The position numbers and the translations under genes are program-made. Shown piece after piece: positions 5,076-5,150 of a stretch of 5,150 nt of DNA. How positions within the stretch are numbered: position 1 is the first letter of the stretch; the number at the start of each line of letters is the position of its first letter. This stretch comes from an uncultured Oscillospiraceae bacterium (GTDB taxonomy: Bacteria > Bacillota > Clostridia > Oscillospirales > Oscillospiraceae), in contig CAKTIH010000136.1 in NCBI GenBank assembly GCA_934565615.1, forward strand, positions 1 through 5,150, read 5' to 3'. Below the pieces are notes generated by a model. The model was not told the origin of the DNA, searched no databases, and was given only the letters and a program-made list of their open reading frames with translations.

Positions 5076-5081
5076 AAACAA

Positions 5082-5150
5082 GCTGTCGTCGAGAGCGACG
5101 GGAACGAGATGTACCTTGAAAATTGAACAATGTAAGAAAAAAGCTTATGC
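5082..5150 (+). promoter_or_regulatory. Probable rRNA operon leader with hairpin and boxA-like motif
   Basis: From the predicted P2 start, the leader has a CGTCG-AGAG-CGACG hairpin (5087-5100) and then TGTACCTTGAAAATT (5110-5124). The latter resembles the boxA antitermination motif and TTGAAAA-type sequence that precede 16S rRNA genes in Firmicutes. No part of the mature 16S sequence (for example the AGAGTTTGAT start) is inside the window, so the rRNA gene itself is inferred to lie just to the right. A tRNA cluster is the alternative. Confidence 0.68.

Noticed and set aside
4869..5081. Minus-strand open frame (70 codons) in the promoter region
   Set aside because: It is Phe/Lys-rich because of the A-tracts and spans two strong plus-strand promoters; no RBS or family.

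Overview
The window looks like chromosomal DNA of a fairly G+C-rich, spore-forming member of the Clostridia (an Oscillospiraceae-like Firmicute is my best guess). The reasons are a T-box riboswitch in front of thrS, a SleB-type spore cortex hydrolase, strong Shine-Dalgarno sequences, canonical sigma-A promoters with 17-18 bp spacers, and an rRNA-type leader containing a Firmicutes-style boxA. The taxonomic call is inference.

Layout, left to right. Positions 1-66 are the last 21 codons of an IS30-family transposase running in from the left. Two perfect tandem palindromes (105-138 and 152-179) separate it from azlCD, an ATGA-overlapping gene pair on the minus strand (208-1226) that encodes a branched-chain amino acid exporter. 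azlCD has its own sigma-A promoter (1275-1303), which helps fix a TTG start for azlC. Back to back with it, a TTGACA-17-TATGAT promoter (1348-1376) drives a threonine T-box leader (about 1383-1610; specifier ACC, T-box bulge UGGAACC, mutually exclusive antiterminator and terminator) and thrS (1654-3414). The encoded threonyl-tRNA synthetase has complete editing, catalytic and anticodon-binding domains but no N-terminal TGS domain.

A strong intrinsic terminator follows thrS. The 3' arm of its hairpin doubles as the ribosome binding site of the next gene, a sleB-like spore cortex-lytic enzyme (3473-4153) whose ATG directly follows the U-tract. A consensus promoter (4157-4185) then drives a membrane protein with a zinc ribbon, a charged coiled coil and a DUF4870/Tic20-like domain (4232-4861).

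The last 290 bases hold no gene. They form a promoter region of rRNA-operon type: two similar extended -10 promoters (P1 4947-4976, P2 5047-5075) with -35 boxes exactly 100 bp apart, each preceded by A-tracts repeated every 10-11 bp, then a short leader hairpin and a boxA-like motif. The 16S rRNA gene probably starts just past the right edge but is not in the window.

Most of the content belongs to known families. The items most worth a second look are the TGS-less ThrRS, the fused terminator/ribosome binding site between thrS and sleB, an extra GC-rich competing hairpin in the T-box leader, and the phased A-tracts at the duplicated promoters. I saw no CRISPR array, tRNA gene, phage gene or obvious defence system.
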